DNA of 64,000 nucleotides from JBKQVT01 sp963727245 (GCA_963727245.1 CAVSFO010000001.1:806001-870000); one strand, 5' to 3'. Counted from the first letter of the stretch, positions 10,654 through 20,531 are shown. Numbers and translations are program-made. Notes: generated by a model from the letters alone, not told the origin.

Positions 10654-10719
10654 CCCTCAATAGGGCGACGAAACTATGCGCGAGTTGAAAAATACATCAC
10701 TGAGATTAGAAGTTAGCTG

Positions 10720-11799
10720 ATGTTTAAGACACGCGGGTCATCCTCCGCAGCGTTTCTGCCCCTGGCGGCCCTGCTGGCGCTGGCCGTTGCGGCGCCGCTG
10801 GCCGGCTGTGGCCGGTCGGCCAACGGCCCGGAAATCCTCAACGTCTCCTACGACCCCACGCGAGAGCTTTACAAGGAATTCGACAAGGCGTTCGAGAGGC
10901 ACTGGAAGGAGACGACCGGCCGGCCGGTCTCGATCAAGGTGTCGAACGGCGGCTCGGGCGGACAGGCCCGCAAGGTGATCGAAGGGATGCAGGCGTCGGT
11001 GGTGACGTTGGCGCTGGCCTACGACATCGACGTGATCGGGGAGAAGACCGGGTTGCTTCCCAAGGATTGGCAGGGCCGGCTGCCCAACCACAGTTGCCCG
11101 TACACCTCGACCATCGTCTTCCTGGTGCGGAAGGGGAACCCACAGAAGATTCGCGACTGGGACGACCTGGTCAAGCCGGGCGTTCAGGTGATTACGCCGC
11201 ATCCGAAGACCTCGGGCGGGGCGCGGTGGAATTATCTGGCCGCCTGGGGATATGTGTTGCAGCGGGAATTGGGCGACCTGAAGAAACTGCACGATCCGAA
11301 GTGTTCGGCCGCCGTCGCCCGTGCGGAGCAGAAGGCGAAGCAGTTTGTGGCCGAGTTGTACCGGCATGTTCCCGTGCTCGATCCTGGGGCCCGCGGGGCC
11401 ACGATCACGTTTGTGCAGCAGGACCAGGGTGACGTGCTCTTGGCCTGGGAGAACGACGCCTATTGGGCGATCAAGGAATTTGGGGCCGACAAGCTCGAGC
11501 TGGTCATTCCCCCGGTGAGCATCCTGGCCGAGCCGCCGGTGGCCTGGCTCGACAAAGTGGTGGAGAAGCAGGGCAATGGCGAAGTGGCGCGGGCGTACCT
11601 GAACTATCTCTACTCGCCGGAGGGCCAGGCGATCGTGGCCAGGAATTACTATCGCCCCATCAATCCGCTCGCGACGCCGGCCAATTGGCTCAGGCCGGTG
11701 AAGATGTTCACGGTGGACGACGTGTTCGGCGGCTGGCAGAAGGCTCAGAAGGAGCACTTCAGCGACGGCGGTACGTTCGACCAGATTTACAAGCACTAG
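10720..11799 (+). CDS. sbp: Sulfate ABC transporter substrate-binding lipoprotein
   Basis: 359 residues. The N-terminus is a lipoprotein signal with lipobox LAGC, so it is probably membrane-tethered rather than free in the periplasm. Family segments of Sbp/CysP are clear: LNVSYDPTRELYKEFDKAF, the phosphate/sulfate-loop stretch NGGSGGQARKVIEG, PHPKTSGGARWNYLAAWGY and YRPINPLA. It binds sulfate (or thiosulfate) and delivers it to CysTW-CysA encoded directly downstream. The gene is first in the operon behind a sigma-54 promoter. A palindromic repeat sits between it and cysT. Thiosulfate preference (CysP) cannot be excluded. Confidence 0.93.
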   Translation: MFKTRGSSSAAFLPLAALLALAVAAPLAGCGRSANGPEILNVSYDPTRELYKEFDKAFERHWKETTGRPVSIKVSNGGSGGQARKVIEGMQASVVTLALAYDIDVIGEKTGLLPKDWQGRLPNHSCPYTSTIVFLVRKGNPQKIRDWDDLVKPGVQVITPHPKTSGGARWNYLAAWGYVLQRELGDLKKLHDPKCSAAVARAEQKAKQFVAELYRHVPVLDPGARGATITFVQQDQGDVLLAWENDAYWAIKEFGADKLELVIPPVSILAEPPVAWLDKVVEKQGNGEVARAYLNYLYSPEGQAIVARNYYRPINPLATPANWLRPVKMFTVDDVFGGWQKAQKEHFSDGGTFDQIYKH

Positions 11800-11809
11800 C
11801 AATTTTCAA

Positions 11810-11871
11810 GGGGACAGTCCCATTTTCGTCCGACCATGCTTCGCATGGTGCCCGAAATCGGGACAGTCCCC
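11810..11871. repeat. Palindrome of the GGGGACTGTCCC family inside the sulfate operon
   Basis: GGGGACAGTCCCATTTTCG ... CGAAATCGGGACAGTCCCC, with an inner hairpin ACCATGCTTCGCATGGT. It occupies the sbp-cysT gap. Other copies lie at 14769, 21747, 27553 and 63390. Confidence 0.8.
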
Positions 11872-11890
11872 GAGGTTATCGGAGTGTCCG

Positions 11891-12718
11891 GTGAAGCTCA
11901 AACAGCGCAGCGTGTTGCCCGGTTTCGGACTGACCATGGGCTTCACGCTCCTTTACTTGAGCCTGATCGTGCTCATCCCGCTGGGCGCGCTGGTGCTGAA
12001 GTCGGCCACGATCACGTGGAGCGATTTTTGGCGGGCGGTGACCGATCCGCAGGTGGTGGCCTCGTACAAGCTCAGTTTCGGGGCCTCGCTGGCCGCCGCG
12101 GCCGTCAACGTGGTCTTCGGGTTCATCGTCGCCTGGGTGCTGGTGCGGTACTCGTTTCCCGGCCGGAAGTTCCTCGACGCGGTGGTCGATCTGCCCTTTG
12201 CCCTGCCCACGGCCGTCTCGGGAATCGTGCTCACGTCGCTCTACAGCACCAACGGCTGGATCGGCCGCTGGTTGCTGCCGCTGGGAATCAAGGTCTCCTA
12301 CACGCGGCTGGGAGTGGGGGTGGCGCTGGTGTTTATCGGCTTGCCCTTCGTGGTGCGGACCTTGCAGCCGGCCTTGCAAGACCTCGATCCCGAGATCGAA
12401 GAGGCGGCGGCCAGCCTGGGCGCCGGACGCCTGTCGACCTTCCGCCGCGTCATCCTGCCCAGCGTGCTGCCGGCCCTCCTGGCCGGCTTCGCCCTGGCGC
12501 TGGCCCGCGGATTGGGCGAATACGGCTCCGTGGTCTTCATCTCCGGCAACCGCTACATGGATACCGAGATCGCGCCGCGGGTGATCATCACCAAGCTCGA
12601 ACAATTCGACTATGCCGGGGCCACCGCCATCGGCGTGGTCATGCTCACCGCCTCGTTCCTGTTGCTGCTGCTGATTAACGTGGCGCAATGGTGGAGTCGC
12701 CGCTACACGGCGGGATAA
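11891..12718 (+). CDS. cysT: Sulfate ABC transporter permease CysT
   Basis: 275 residues with about six membrane segments, starting at GTG 11891 with GGAG-like bases upstream. It carries the permease EAA-loop with EEAAASLGAGRLSTFRRVILP and the CysT signature AIGVVMLTASFLLLLLINV near the C-terminus. It forms the inner-membrane channel with CysW and lies six bases upstream of it. Role and partner follow from family and operon position. Confidence 0.93.
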   Translation: MKLKQRSVLPGFGLTMGFTLLYLSLIVLIPLGALVLKSATITWSDFWRAVTDPQVVASYKLSFGASLAAAAVNVVFGFIVAWVLVRYSFPGRKFLDAVVDLPFALPTAVSGIVLTSLYSTNGWIGRWLLPLGIKVSYTRLGVGVALVFIGLPFVVRTLQPALQDLDPEIEEAAASLGAGRLSTFRRVILPSVLPALLAGFALALARGLGEYGSVVFISGNRYMDTEIAPRVIITKLEQFDYAGATAIGVVMLTASFLLLLLINVAQWWSRRYTAG

Positions 12719-12723
12719 TAGCC

Positions 12724-13638
12724 ATGTCTACCGCGGTCACTACCCTGAAGCTTGCTCCCGCCGCGCCGGCGCGGGGGCGGTCGTTGACCAGCGAGCCGCC
12801 GCTGGTGCGCCGGCTGCTGATCGCCGCGGCGGTGGCCTTCCTGGCGCTGTTTCTGTTGTTGCCGCTCGTGCTGGTGTTTTGGCAGGCCTTCCACAAGGGC
12901 CTCTACGTCTACTTCGCCGCCCTGGCCGATCCCGACACCCTCAGCGCCATCCGCCTGACGCTGCTGACGGCCGCCGTCTGCGTGCCGCTGGGCGTGGTGT
13001 TCGGCGTGGCCGCGGCGTGGACGGTCTGCAAATTCAACTTCGCCGGCAAGAACCTGCTGATCACGCTGATCGACCTGCCGTTCTCGGTCTCGCCGGTGAT
13101 CGCCGGGCTGATTTTCGTGCTCCTGTTCGGCTGGCGGGCCGGCCTGCTGGGGCCGTGGCTGGAGGCGCACGGCATCAGCGTCGTGTTCGCCGTCCCCGGC
13201 ATCATCCTGGCCACGCTGTTCGTGACCTTCCCCTACGTCGCCCGCGAGTTGATCCCGTTGATGCAAGCCCAGGGGACCGAAGAGGAAGAGGCCGCCCGCG
13301 TGCTGGGGGCCGGCGGCTGGCAGATCTTCTGGCGCGTCACCGTGCCGAACATCAAGTGGGGATTGCTCTACGGCATCATCCTCTGCAACGCCCGGGCCAT
13401 GGGCGAGTTCGGCGCCGTGGCGGTGGTCTCGGGCAGGATCCGGGGCGTGACCGACACCATGCCCCTGCACATCGAGGCCCTCAAGGACGAGAACCTGACG
13501 GCCGCCTTTGCGGTCGCCTCGGTGCTGGCCCTGCTGGCCTTGGTGACCCTGGTAGTGAAAACCCTGGTGGAATGGCAGGTGGCCCGGCAGCAGGCCCGCG
13601 CCGAGTTCGAATCCCGCGCCACCGCCGCCAACGCATAA
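12724..13638 (+). CDS. cysW: Sulfate ABC transporter permease CysW
   Basis: 304 residues; ATG at 12724 is chosen because a further upstream in-frame start would overlap cysT. Six predicted membrane segments, the EAA loop EEEEAARVLGAGGWQIFWRV and the CysW-typical NARAMGEFGAVAVVSGRIRG are visible. It pairs with CysT in the sulfate channel and lies 11 bases before cysA. Confidence 0.93.
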   Translation: MSTAVTTLKLAPAAPARGRSLTSEPPLVRRLLIAAAVAFLALFLLLPLVLVFWQAFHKGLYVYFAALADPDTLSAIRLTLLTAAVCVPLGVVFGVAAAWTVCKFNFAGKNLLITLIDLPFSVSPVIAGLIFVLLFGWRAGLLGPWLEAHGISVVFAVPGIILATLFVTFPYVARELIPLMQAQGTEEEEAARVLGAGGWQIFWRVTVPNIKWGLLYGIILCNARAMGEFGAVAVVSGRIRGVTDTMPLHIEALKDENLTAAFAVASVLALLALVTLVVKTLVEWQVARQQARAEFESRATAANA

Positions 13639-13649
13639 GGACCGCGGCC

Positions 13650-14716
13650 ATGAGCATCGAAGTCCAGCGGATCAGCAAGTCGTTCGGCGAGTTTACGGCC
13701 CTGCGCGACGTCAGCCTGACGGTCGCCAGCGGCGAGCTGGTGGCCCTGTTGGGGCCTTCCGGCTCGGGCAAGACGACCTTGCTGCGGATCATCGCCGGCC
13801 TGGAGCAACCCGACGCCGGCAGCGGCCCCATCCTCTTCCATCGCGAGAACGTGGCCGACCGCGACGCGGCCAACCGGCAGGTGGGCTTCGTCTTCCAGCA
13901 TTACGCCCTGTTTCGCCACATGACGGTCTTCCAGAACGTGGCCTTCGGGCTGCGGGTGCGGCCGCGCAAGCAGCGCCCACGCGCAACCTCATCAAGTACA
14001 AGGTCATGCGGCTGCTGAAACTGGTGCAACTGGAGCACTACGCCAACCGCTATCCCAACCAGCTTTCCGGCGGTCAACGGCAGCGGGTGGCGCTGGCCCG
14101 CGCCTTGGCCATCGAGCCGCAGGTGCTGTTGCTGGACGAGCCCTTCGGGGCCCTGGACGCCCAGGTCCGCCAGGAGTTGCGGCAATGGCTGCGGCGGCTG
14201 CACGACGAGATCCATTTGACCAGCGTCTTCGTCACCCACGACCAGGACGAGGCCCTGGAGCTGGCCGACCGCGTGCTGGTGATGAACGCCGGGCGGATCG
14301 AGCAGATCGGCACTCCCGACGAGGTCTTCCATCACCCGCGCACCGAGTTCGTGGTGAAGTTTCTCGGCCAGGTCAATCCCTTCCACGGCCGGCTGGAAGA
14401 CGGCAAGGTCCACTTCGCCAGCATGGCGATGGACTCGCCCGAGCACGCCGGCACGCCCAGCCGGCCGGTGCGGGTCTTCATCCGCCCGCACGACATGGAC
14501 GTCGACATTCAAGGCAACGGCCATCCCTGTTTCCGTGCCGTGGTGACGCGCATCCACTCGGCCGGGGCGAACGTGCGGGTGGACCTGTTGGCCGAATCGG
14601 GCGAATGCTTGCACGCCGAGCTGACGCAGGAGCGTTACCGGGCGCTGAACCTCGCGCCCGACAGCCAGGTCTTCGTCACGCCCCGCGAGGTGAAGGTCTT
14701 TTCCAGCGAGGGGTGA
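13650..14716 (+). CDS. cysA: Sulfate ABC transporter ATP-binding protein (one apparent frameshift)
   Basis: About 355 residues, ATPase of the sulfate importer. Walker A GPSGSGKT, Q-loop VFQHYALFRHMTVFQNVAFG, signature LSGGQRQRVALARAL, Walker B VLLLDEPFGALD and H-loop VFVTHDQDEA are all present. A TOBE-type C-terminus follows (VRVFIRPHDMDV). The frame breaks near 13978: one frame ends in RPRKQRP and the next continues with TRNLIKYKVMRLLKL, consistent with one missing base. Last gene of sbp-cysT-cysW-cysA. Confidence 0.9.
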
Positions 14717-14768
14717 GGAGCGGGGGCCAGGGGCCGGGGACCAGGGGCCAGGGGCCAGGGAACAGCCT

Positions 14769-14812
14769 GGGGACTGTCCCGATTTTCGTTCCACGAAAAT
14801 GGGACTGTCCCC
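14769..14812. repeat. Palindrome of the GGGGACTGTCCC family
   Basis: GGGGACTGTCCCGATTTTCG and its near reverse complement around TTCCACGAA. It lies just after cysA and could act as a transcript end, although it has no T-run. Confidence 0.75.
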
Positions 14813-14889
14813 CTCGGCACGACGGCTGGGGTGGCCTTCGGCGCGTGTCTCCGCTGCCGCCCTGGGGCGGAGTCGGCTATAATGCGGGC

Positions 14890-16101
14890 ATGATCGCCGC
14901 CCGCGAAGAATCGCCCCGCTGGTATCGCCTCACGCCGGATCGCGTCGTGGTCGCAATGCTGTTGGCCGAGGGGCTGCTCTGGCTCTCCGAGCGGTTTCGC
15001 TGGTTCCCCTTCAATCAGCATAAGGGCTGGACCGTGCTGATCGCCGTGGCCAGCGTGGCCGCGGCGTTGCTGGCCATGGCGCTGTGGTTCCTCGCCGCTT
15101 TCGTCTTTCGCCGGCGGTTCCAGTTCAGCATCCGCGCCTTGCTCCTCCTGATGGTGGTCGTCGCCGCCGGCTGCGGTTGGCTGGCGACGGACATAAAGCA
15201 GGCGCGGAAACAGCAGGCGGTGGTGGAGGGGATTCACAAGGCCCGTGGAACGTGTTTTTATGACTATGAACTCGATCCGGATGGCACGGAGGCGCCCCAT
15301 GCCGGACCGTCCGGGCCGGACTGGCTGCGGAAGCTGCTGGGGAAGGACTTTCTTGCCAGCGTGACGAAGGTGAACTTGAGCACGTCGGAAGCCATCGATG
15401 CCGGGCTGCGACTTCTCCAGGGACTGCCCCAACTCACGTCGCTCGAACTCGACCTCAGTGGGGTCAGCGACGCCGACCTGCAACACCTCGAAGGATTGAC
15501 CCAACTCCGGGACTTGCAACTCGACCAAACCAACGTCAGCGATGCCGGGCTGGAACACCTCAAGAGATTGACCCAACTCCACTCGCTGAGCCTCAACGGC
15601 ACCAAGATCGGCGACGCCGGGTTGGAACACCTCAAAGGATTGACTCGACTCGAACACCTGAGCCTCGACCTCACCAAGATCAGCGACGCCGGGCTGGAAC
15701 ACCTCAAGGGATTGACCGAACTCCAGGGGCTCCAAATCACCAACACCAAGGTCGGCGACGCCGGGCTGGAATACCTTAGAGGATTGCCCCAACTTCGAGA
15801 TCTTTGCCTCGATCGCACCAAAGTCGGCGACGCCGGGCTGGAACACCTCAAAGGGATGACCCAACTCGAAAACCTGAGCCTGGGTGACACCAACGTGAGC
15901 GATGCCGGGCTGAAATACCTCAAGGGATTGACCCAGCTTCGGGCGTTGTACCTTTACCGGACCAAGGTGAGCGACGCCGGGCTGCAACACCTCGCAGGAT
16001 TGACCCAACTCAATAAACTGGAACTCGGCGACACCAGGGTCACCGCCGCGGGCCGGAAGAAGCTCAAGCAGGCATTGCCCAACTGTACGATCATTCCCTG
16101 A
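14890..16101 (+). CDS. Membrane-anchored leucine-rich-repeat protein
   Basis: 403 residues. The N-terminal ~110 hold two or three hydrophobic segments and the planctomycete-type motif RRRFQFSIRALLLLMVVV. About ten LRRs of 24 residues follow, each like GLEHLKGLTxLxxLxLxxTK, covering roughly residues 170-395. This repeat forms a curved solenoid used for protein binding; the partner is unknown. ATG 14890 is taken because the membrane segment starts just after it and the upstream reading overlaps cysA. It is followed after one base by a paralogue. Confidence 0.85.
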   Translation: MIAAREESPRWYRLTPDRVVVAMLLAEGLLWLSERFRWFPFNQHKGWTVLIAVASVAAALLAMALWFLAAFVFRRRFQFSIRALLLLMVVVAAGCGWLATDIKQARKQQAVVEGIHKARGTCFYDYELDPDGTEAPHAGPSGPDWLRKLLGKDFLASVTKVNLSTSEAIDAGLRLLQGLPQLTSLELDLSGVSDADLQHLEGLTQLRDLQLDQTNVSDAGLEHLKRLTQLHSLSLNGTKIGDAGLEHLKGLTRLEHLSLDLTKISDAGLEHLKGLTELQGLQITNTKVGDAGLEYLRGLPQLRDLCLDRTKVGDAGLEHLKGMTQLENLSLGDTNVSDAGLKYLKGLTQLRALYLYRTKVSDAGLQHLAGLTQLNKLELGDTRVTAAGRKKLKQALPNCTIIP

Positions 16102-16102
16102 C

Positions 16103-17014
16103 ATGACCACTGCCCTGGCAAGACCCCGCTGGTATCGCCTCACGCCGGACCGCTGCGTCGCGCTGCTGCTGGCCCTGGAGGGCCTTCTGATCCTGTCCGA
16201 GCGCTTTCAGTGGTTTCCCTTCAACCAGCACAAGGGCTACACCATGCTGATCGCCGCGGCGGGCGTGGGGCTGGCGATGCTGCTGATGTTCCTCTGGTTC
16301 CTGGCCGCCCTGATTTTCCGCCGGCGGTTCCAATTCAGCATCCTCTCGTTGCTCCTGCTGGTCGTCGTTGTCGCCATTCCGTGCAGTTGGCTGGCGACGG
16401 AAACGAAGCAGGCGAGGAAACAGCAGGAGGCGGTGAAAGGGATTCGGAAAGCTGGCGGGACCCTCTCTTATGATTATGAATTCGACCCGTCTGATAACGG
16501 CAATTGGATTGGACACGCCACGCCACCTGGGCCAGCGTGGCTGCGCAACTCGCTGGGAGACGACCTGCTGGCCAGCGTGACGCGTATCGAATTTCCACCC
16601 AACTCGGAAGTCACCGACGCCATGCTGGAGGATATCGGGGGACTGGCCCAACTCCGGGCGTTGTCGCTCGGTTACACCACGGTGGACGATATCGGGCTAA
16701 AACACCTCAAGGGATTGGTCCAGCTCCAGTCGCTGTTCCTGAACGGCACAGCGGTCAGCGACGCCGGGCTGGAACACCTCAAGGGATTGGTCCAACTCCC
16801 ATCGCTGTTCCTGCACGGCACCGAGGTCACTGACGCCGGGCTGGAGCACCTCAAGGGATTGAACCGGCTCGAAGTGCTCGACCTCATCAACACCGCGGTC
16901 AGCGATGCGGGCGCGAAGAAACTCCGCCAGGCATTGCCGAACTGCGTGATTCTATCCGGACAGACCGCCCAGGGCGGCAACATGGGCGACCCGGGCACGA
17001 AGGAAGCCCCATAG
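16103..17014 (+). CDS. Membrane-anchored leucine-rich-repeat protein, paralogue
   Basis: 303 residues. Its first ~130 residues closely match the preceding protein (PRWYRLTPDR, RFxWFPFNQHKG, RRRFQFSIL, ATxTKQARKQQ), so the two arose by tandem duplication. It has fewer LRR units (about five, such as GLEHLKGLVQLPSLFLHGTE). The ATG lies one base after the neighbour's stop, which suggests translational coupling. Function unknown. Confidence 0.84.
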   Translation: MTTALARPRWYRLTPDRCVALLLALEGLLILSERFQWFPFNQHKGYTMLIAAAGVGLAMLLMFLWFLAALIFRRRFQFSILSLLLLVVVVAIPCSWLATETKQARKQQEAVKGIRKAGGTLSYDYEFDPSDNGNWIGHATPPGPAWLRNSLGDDLLASVTRIEFPPNSEVTDAMLEDIGGLAQLRALSLGYTTVDDIGLKHLKGLVQLQSLFLNGTAVSDAGLEHLKGLVQLPSLFLHGTEVTDAGLEHLKGLNRLEVLDLINTAVSDAGAKKLRQALPNCVILSGQTAQGGNMGDPGTKEAP

Positions 17015-17353
17015 ACGCGATTAGACTGCCGGCCGGGTGCGCTTCGGCGCGTGACCTATAGTTGTTCTAGGACGCCCCTGCCCCGGAAGGGCACTTGAGA
17101 GTAGCCCAGCAGTTCACTGCTGGGACAACGGTCACACGAACACCGCCACGCAAGTCCCGTAGGGACGGCCGGCCGCGACCAGCTCAGCCGTCCCTGCCGG
17201 GACTGACGGACAACTCGGGCGGCCCACTGACCCAGCGATGAATCGCTGGGCTACTGCCGAACGTCCCGCCGGGACGCGGCGGAGAACAACGACTCGTGGG
17301 TAACAGCGAGGGCGAACGCCCGGGGCCCGCCGTATTACGCCGAGAGAAACGCG
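17015..17353. other. Spacer filled by a compound palindrome
   Basis: No gene seen. Most of it is the AGCCCAGCAGTTCACTGCTGGG compound repeat at 17101-17254, followed by short CGGGACG-type inverted elements. Confidence 0.55.
17101..17254. repeat. Compound palindrome, AGCCCAGCAGTTCACTGCTGGG family
   Basis: GTAGCCCAGCAGTTCACTGCTGGG at one end, CCCAGCGATGAATCGCTGGGCTAC at the other, and between them CCCGTAGGGACGGCC facing GCCGTCCCTGCCGGGAC. The whole is an imperfect ~150-bp inverted repeat. Copies lie at 39293 and 58764. Confidence 0.85.
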
Positions 17354-18907
17354 ATGAACGCTGAGAATGACATGAGCCGCCGCCAGCACGCCGCTATGGT
17401 CGTGCTCATCGTGGCGGTCTGCCTGTATATCAGCGCCGACGATCGCCGACCCGGACCTGTGGGGACACGTCCGCTTCGGCCAAGACATCCTGGCCAGCCG
17501 TAGCATTCCCGCCGTCGATCCCTATTCCTACCTGACCGCCGGCCAGCACTGGATCAACCACGAGTGGCTGGCGGAAGTGGTGCTGGCGGCCGCCTACAAC
17601 GCGGCCGGCGACGGCGGCCTGCTGGCCATCAAGATTTTCATCCTGCTGGCAATCGTGGGGCTGTTGTACCGGCACCTGCGCGCCCAAGGGGCACGGACGC
17701 TGGCCGCCGGGGTGGTGATCCTGGCGGTGGCGTTCATCATGGAGGTGGGCACGCGCACGATCCGCCCGCAATTGTTCTCCTATTTATTCTTCCTCCTCTT
17801 GCTGTTGACGATCTACGCGGCCCAGACGCGGCACGTCCGCGCCTTGTGGCTGGCGCCGCCGCTGCTGGCCGTCTGGGCCAACTTCCACGGCGCCTTTGTG
17901 GCCGGGCTGGGGCTGCTGGCCGTATGGTCCGCCACCCGGATCGCCGAGATTGGCCGCGCCGCGATCAAAGAGAAATCGCCCTGGGTCAGGCCTTGTTGCC
18001 AGATCGCGCTGCCCGGGCTGGCCGCCGTCCTGGCCGCCATGTTGAACCCCTACGGCCCGAAGCTGCTGGGGTTCCTCTGGGAAACGGCCACGGTCCCCAG
18101 GCCGGACATCATGGAGTGGCAGCCGGTCAGCGTCACCAACGCCGAGGGCATTGCCTACCTGGCCTTGACGGGGTTGTCGATTGTGGCCCTGGCGACCACC
18201 TCGCGGCGGCGCTGGCCGGCCTTGATCGCGGCCTTCGCCTGCACCGCCGTCTTGCCGCTCGCGGCGCTGCGGCATCTTCCCCTGGCCGCTTTGGCGGCCG
18301 CCGTGCTCGCGGGCGAGTATCTCGGCGAGGCCTGGCGGCGCTGGCTGCCGGCCGGCCGGGGGCCGAGCCGAGGGCAGCCGCGGCTGCGGCTGGGCCTGGC
18401 CACGGCGCTGGTGCCCTGGACCGGCGCGGCGGTGCTCTCCGGCGCCGTGGTATGCCACTTGCTGCGGGTGGCCATTGACCCCAAACACGCGGCCTTTCCG
18501 GCCCGGGCCGTCGCCGTGCTGCGCGCAGCGGCGTCGGCGGCAATCTGGCCGTCTTCTTCAACTGGGGCCAGTACGCCATCTGGCACCTCAGCCCGCAGAT
18601 CAAGGTCTCCTACGACGGCCGCCGCGAGACCGTCTACCCCGAGTCGCTGCGGCGGCTCAACGACGACTGGGCCGCGGGCGTGGGCCGCTGGGATGCCCTT
18701 CTCGACCGCTATCCCACCGATCTTGCCCTCGTGGACAGGCGGCTGCCGGTCTACAACCTCATGCGGCTGAAGGCGGGTTGGACGCTGGTTTACGAGGACC
18801 AGCTTGCGGCCCTGTTCGCCCGCAACGAGCCGGCGCTGGTGCGTGCGATCCGCGGCATCAAGCCCGGCGACGTGCCGGCCGACGGGGCGGGAATGAGCTT
18901 CCCGTAA
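17354..18907 (+). CDS. Multi-pass membrane protein, GT-C glycosyltransferase-like (two apparent frameshifts)
   Basis: About 517 residues. The first frame (MNAENDMSRRQHAAMVVLIV) gives way near 17440 to IADPDLWGHVRFGQDIL and TAGQHWINHEWLAEVVLAAA, an acidic first-loop region like that of GT-C enzymes. Around eight to ten membrane helices follow. A second shift near 18540 leads to a soluble C-terminal part, GNLAVFFNWGQYAIW and VSYDGRRETVYPE. The fold suggests transfer of a sugar from a lipid carrier at the membrane, but no substrate can be named. An uncharacterised membrane protein of the same fold is the alternative. Confidence 0.6.
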
Positions 18908-19453
18908 GATAAGACGGGCCCAACAGGGGCGCATGGGGGCGTCTTGGCGGCGGGGCGGCGGCGTGAAGATGGGAAAAGTTTGCCGGTTGCTGAAATGTTG
19001 CGGGGCCAGTTGGGGTGGCTAGCGGGCCATACAACCGTCAAAGTTTCGCTCGTCTTCTTGTCGGGCAATCTTTGCGCCGCAGGAGCAGTAAACCTTTTGC
19101 TGAAAATGCCTTGCGAACGTTTAAGCCTGCTTTGCCGGGGTGCCGATACGGTAATTGACCCTTAACAAACAGCGCGTGCCACGTAGGCACGATGCGAGGG
19201 CGCGTCAGGCAACCGGATCGGGTGTTTGATCGGGCCAAGGAATGGCTCGACGGTCCTGGCGCAGTACACCGTGCGAACTGCGGGTAATGACCCACCTTCC
19301 CCGCCCGCAACCAGAAGCCACGCTTGAGTCGGTTCTTACCCATGGGAGGACCCGCCCACGCCATGGGGTGAGGCAAATGTCCGCCACTCCGGCTTGTGGT
19401 TGCCAGGTTGGGATCGAAGCTACCCCGGTTCATTGTAAAGGAGTGATTGCTCA
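18908..19453. other. Spacer upstream of the cysteine-rich gene
   Basis: 546 bases with no gene I can support. A small hairpin GTGCCACGTAGGCAC lies near 19176-19190, and a good ribosome-binding site AAAGGAG is at 19437-19443. No promoter is recognised. Confidence 0.4.
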
Positions 19454-20322
19454 ATGAACAGCAAGACAGTATTTGGAGCGCTCCTATTGAGCGCGGCCCT
19501 GTGCGCCCAAGGGTTCGCCTTCGAACTCGGGCGACAGTGTTGTGGGCTCTGCGGTGACTGCGGCGCCTGTCAGTGCGCCTCGGTTCCCTGCTGCCAGCCC
19601 GCGGTGAAGTGCTGCGCCCCCGAGCCGGCCTGCTGCGTGAAGCCGACCTGCTGCGGGTGCGAAAAGAAGTGCTGCTGCTGCACGCCCGTCCGCGACTTGT
19701 TCTGCGGACTGAAGGACATCTTCGCCTGCGACTGCTGCTGCAAGTGCGGCTGCTGTGGCCCGGCGAAGTGCTGTGCTCCTGAGCCGTGCTGCTGCGGGAA
19801 GACCTGCGGCTGCTGCGCGAAGCCGTGCGGCTGCTGCGGTGCTGCGAGAAGACCTGCGGCTGCTGCGAGAAGACTTGCGGCTGCTGTGAGAAGCCGTGCT
19901 GCTGCGCGAGGACTTGCGGCTGCTGTGAGAAGCCGTGCTGCTGCGCGAGGACTTGCGGCTGCTGCGCGAAGACTTGCGGCTGCTGCGAGAAGCCGTGCGG
20001 CTGCTGCGAGAAGCCCTGCTGCTGCGAGCCGTGCTGCGAGAAGACTTGCTGCTGCCATCCTTTGAAGGACCTGCTGAACTCCCTGTTCTGCTGCAAGTCG
20101 TGCGGCTGCGGTTGCTGCAAGGCCCCCTGCTGCTGCGAAATGGCTGCCCCGTGCGGCTGCGGCGGTTGCGGTGGCACTGCTCCGGCCCCCGTGGTTGCTC
20201 CGGTGGCCCCGAAGGCCCCCGAGGCGGCTCCCTTGCCGAAGGCCCCCAACAGCACCGAGAGCTCGAAGCCGGTCGATCCGACCGCCTCCCTGCTCCGGAA
20301 CCGCAGCGTAGTGATCGACTAG
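19454..20322 (+). CDS. Secreted cysteine-rich tandem-repeat protein (one apparent frameshift)
   Basis: About 289 residues, of which more than 80 are cysteine. ATG 19454 follows AAAGGAG and begins a signal peptide (MNSKTVFGALLLSAALCAQGFA). The mature part consists of CC, CCC and CGCC clusters separated by EKT, EKP, AKP or ART, with units such as CGCCEKTCGCCEKP repeated about eight times. Two non-repeat hinges resemble one another (TPVRDLFCGLKDIF and HPLKDLLNSLFC). The C-terminus is Pro/Ala-rich. The frame changes near 19840 inside the repeat, where a lost base is easy. Possible roles are a disulfide-crosslinked envelope or matrix protein, or metal binding; neither is shown. I do not recognise a named family. 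Confidence 0.75.
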
Positions 20323-20350
20323 AAACGCACTACGAAGCGTGAAACCAAAG

Positions 20351-20402
20351 CCAGGTCTGCCCGGACGGAAGCGTGCGGGCAGACCTGGTTCGTTTCTTGT
20401 TC
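20351..20402 (+). terminator. Rho-independent terminator of the cysteine-rich gene
   Basis: CCAGGTCTGCCCG and CGGGCAGACCTGG form a perfect 13-bp stem around a 12-base loop, followed by the T-rich tail TTCGTTTCTTGTT. It begins 29 bases after the stop codon. Confidence 0.85.
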
Positions 20403-20531
20403 CCCCCGAGGCGGCGCGGTATCCTGGAGGCAAGCGTTCCCAGGGAATAGTCCCCCTAGGTGGGCTGATGAATATCCGGGAGCTCAGCCAGATTTCAACA
20501 CTGTCCTGGTTATCGGTTTCTGTTGCGCGGC

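Larger units (their letters stand above)
10175..10719. other. Regulatory spacer between sigma-54 activator and sulfate operon
   Basis: 545 bases without a gene. It contains the GTAGGGTGGG palindrome (10311-10392), an AT-rich stretch around 10500-10620 and a -24/-12 promoter (10638-10653). Activator-binding sites would be expected here but I cannot identify one. Confidence 0.5.

Noticed and set aside
14185..14889. Upstream extension of the first LRR gene into cysA
   Set aside because: This part is cysA in another frame; ATG 14890 gives the correct membrane N-terminus.
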